From positions 496,001 to 560,000 of the forward strand of contig JACKMB010000001.1 in NCBI GenBank assembly GCA_024235615.1: a stretch of 64,000 bases of DNA, written 5' to 3'. Position numbers and translations under genes: made by a program. The notes beneath the pieces were generated by a model that was not told the DNA's origin, ran no database searches, and was given only the letters and a program-made list of their open reading frames with translations. Shown piece by piece: positions 63,165 to 64,000 of the stretch. Positions within the stretch are counted from its first letter, which is position 1; the number at the start of each line of letters is the position of its first letter. Source of the stretch: Thauera sp. GTDB taxonomy: Bacteria > Pseudomonadota > Gammaproteobacteria > Burkholderiales > Rhodocyclaceae.

Positions 63165-63653
63165 ATGAGCACTCCGGAATCCAGCCCGCTGACCCACTTC
63201 GACGCCGACGGCCAGGCCCACATGGTCGACGTCGGCGCCAAGGCCGAGACCCGTCGCGTCGCCGTCGCCAGCGGCCGCATCCACATGCTGCCCGCCACCT
63301 TCGACATGGTGAAGTCGGGCAGCGCGAAGAAGGGCGACGTGCTCGGCATCGCCCGCATCGCCGCGATCCAGGCCTCCAAGCGCACCAGCGAGCTGATCCC
63401 GCTCTGCCACCCCATCCCGCTCACCCGCGTCGCGGTCGAGTTCGAGCTCGACGAGGCCGAATGCGCGATCCGCTGCACGGTCACCGCCGAGACCGTCGGC
63501 CGCACCGGCGTCGAGATGGAGGCGCTCACCGCGGTCAACGTCGGCCTGCTCACGATCTACGACATGTGCAAGGCGGTGGACCGCGGCATGCGCATGGAGG
63601 GCATCCAGCTCATGGAGAAGCTGGGCGGCAAGTCGGGGCACTGGAAGGCGTGA
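63165..63653 (+). CDS. moaC: Cyclic pyranopterin monophosphate synthase
   Basis: 162 residues. MoaC motifs: [20 protein letters not shown], the [10 protein letters not shown] loop, [20 protein letters not shown] and [11 protein letters not shown]. It acts with MoaA in the first step of molybdenum cofactor synthesis, the cofactor TorA needs. Its stop codon (63651-63653) lies in the first unit of a heptamer array. Confidence 0.95.
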   Translation: MSTPESSPLTHFDADGQAHMVDVGAKAETRRVAVASGRIHMLPATFDMVKSGSAKKGDVLGIARIAAIQASKRTSELIPLCHPIPLTRVAVEFELDEAECAIRCTVTAETVGRTGVEMEALTAVNVGLLTIYDMCKAVDRGMRMEGIQLMEKLGGKSGHWKA

Positions 63654-63682
63654 GGCGTCAGGAGTAAGGCGTGAAGAGTCAG
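63648..63682 (+). repeat. Heptamer array between moaC and its convergent neighbour
   Basis: Five 7-bp units run in sequence: GCGTGAG, GCGTCAG, GAGTAAG, GCGTGAA and GAGTCAG. The first supplies the moaC stop (TGA). The last holds the reverse-strand stop of the convergent gene (TCA at 63679-63681). Confidence 0.75.
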
Positions 63683-63930
63683 GCGCCGGGCGGCAGCTTC
63701 GAGGCTGCGTCGCGCCGCGCGAGGCGCGCGAAGACCAGCGGGAAGGCGCCGGTGCCGGCGAGCGCGATCGCCGAGACGAGGAAGGCCAGCCCGGCCATCG
63801 GGTCGGACAGGGCCGGGTGCAGGAGCGTGCCGGAACCGGCGAAGCACAACAGCGCGGCCGCGAGCGACAGCGCCGCGAGCACGAACAGCACGAGGGCGGC
63901 GAGCGGCAGGCGGGCGGGCGTGGCGTTCAT
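63679..63930 (-). CDS. Small membrane protein, hypothetical
   Basis: 83 residues with two hydrophobic helices (about 10-30, LAALVLFVLAALSLAAALL; and 46-68, GLAFLVSAIALAGTGAFPLVF). No recognised family. The start overlaps the stop of an upstream frame by 4 bp, which favours a real gene in an operon. The stop falls inside the heptamer array. A tail of DAASKLPPGA is unlikely to be conserved. Confidence 0.5.
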   Translation of the reverse strand: MNATPARLPLAALVLFVLAALSLAAALLCFAGSGTLLHPALSDPMAGLAFLVSAIALAGTGAFPLVFARLARRDAASKLPPGA

Positions 63931-64000
63931 CGTGGCGCCTGCGCCGCGCTTCCGGCCGTAAGGGCGGCCGCGCGCGCCTCATCGTGGCCCGACCCGTCCG
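63927..64000 (-). CDS. C-terminal end of a partial upstream gene
   Basis: The frame enters from the right edge and reads DGSGHDEARAAALTAGSAAQ then APR before TGA (63929-63927). The stop overlaps the ATG of the small membrane protein gene. The segment is low complexity and carries no domain, so identity is unknown; the case for coding is only the ATGA overlap. Confidence 0.4.
   Translation of the reverse strand, partial: DGSGHDEARAAALTAGSAAQAPR

Overview
The window looks like about 64 kb of the chromosome of a high-GC betaproteobacterium, most likely Rhodocyclales/Zoogloeaceae (Thauera or Azoarcus type). That placement is an inference from the codon bias, from the gene orders ilvI-ilvH-ilvC-pssA-leuA, rpsP-rimM-trmD-rplS, folK-(DUF486)-dNK-panB-panC and lptF/lptG-pepA-holC-valS, and from protein style. 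No rRNA gene is present to prove it.

Layout. 1-741: the end of a receiver-domain protein, an Hpt protein and a tRNA-Ser(GGA). 1037-12000: an accessory block on the minus strand immediately downstream of the tRNA. It holds a type I restriction-modification system (hsdM, hsdS, hsdR) interrupted by a GIY-YIG-like gene remnant, a DUF4268 nuclease-like gene and a TumE/TumA toxin-antitoxin pair, preceded by an SGNH hydrolase and a three-helix membrane protein. 12000-15000: a repeat field, an orphan ArsD-like gene, a fluorescence-recovery-protein-like gene and a dmeR-dmeF metal efflux operon. 15210-20028: torE-torC-torA-torD, a complete TMAO/S-oxide respiratory module. 20029-21813: a small plastic spot with a DUF2442/DUF4160 toxin-antitoxin module, a second copy of the last 259 bp of torD, and a HigA-type antitoxin whose toxin has lost its start codon. 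22150-64000: mostly core metabolism and information genes (pgm, purM, perM, hda, pcnB, folK, panBC, pepN, usp, a KefB-type antiporter, ilvIHC, pssA, leuA, wrbA, the rpsP operon, lptFG, pepA, holC, valS, tusA, a BepA-like M48 protease and moaC).

Two interspersed repeat families stand out. A REP-like hairpin (consensus tgtaggagcgccggcaggcg followed by cgaa, in both orientations) fills at least seven intergenic regions and is built into 153-bp and 119-bp tandem arrays. Its stem arms covary (GCGCC/GGCGC against GCGGC/GCCGC). A 7-bp repeat (GCGTGAG-like) starts exactly at the stop codon of both pepN and moaC, in each case between convergent genes.

The best candidates for something undescribed are the torD-tail duplication around a toxin-antitoxin module, the SGNH hydrolase/membrane protein pair beside the restriction system, the paired hairpins between hsdM and hsdS, a conserved-looking protein with an N-terminal beta-clamp-type motif behind a LexA-like box, and the ArsD-like protein that lacks its arsenic-binding cysteines.
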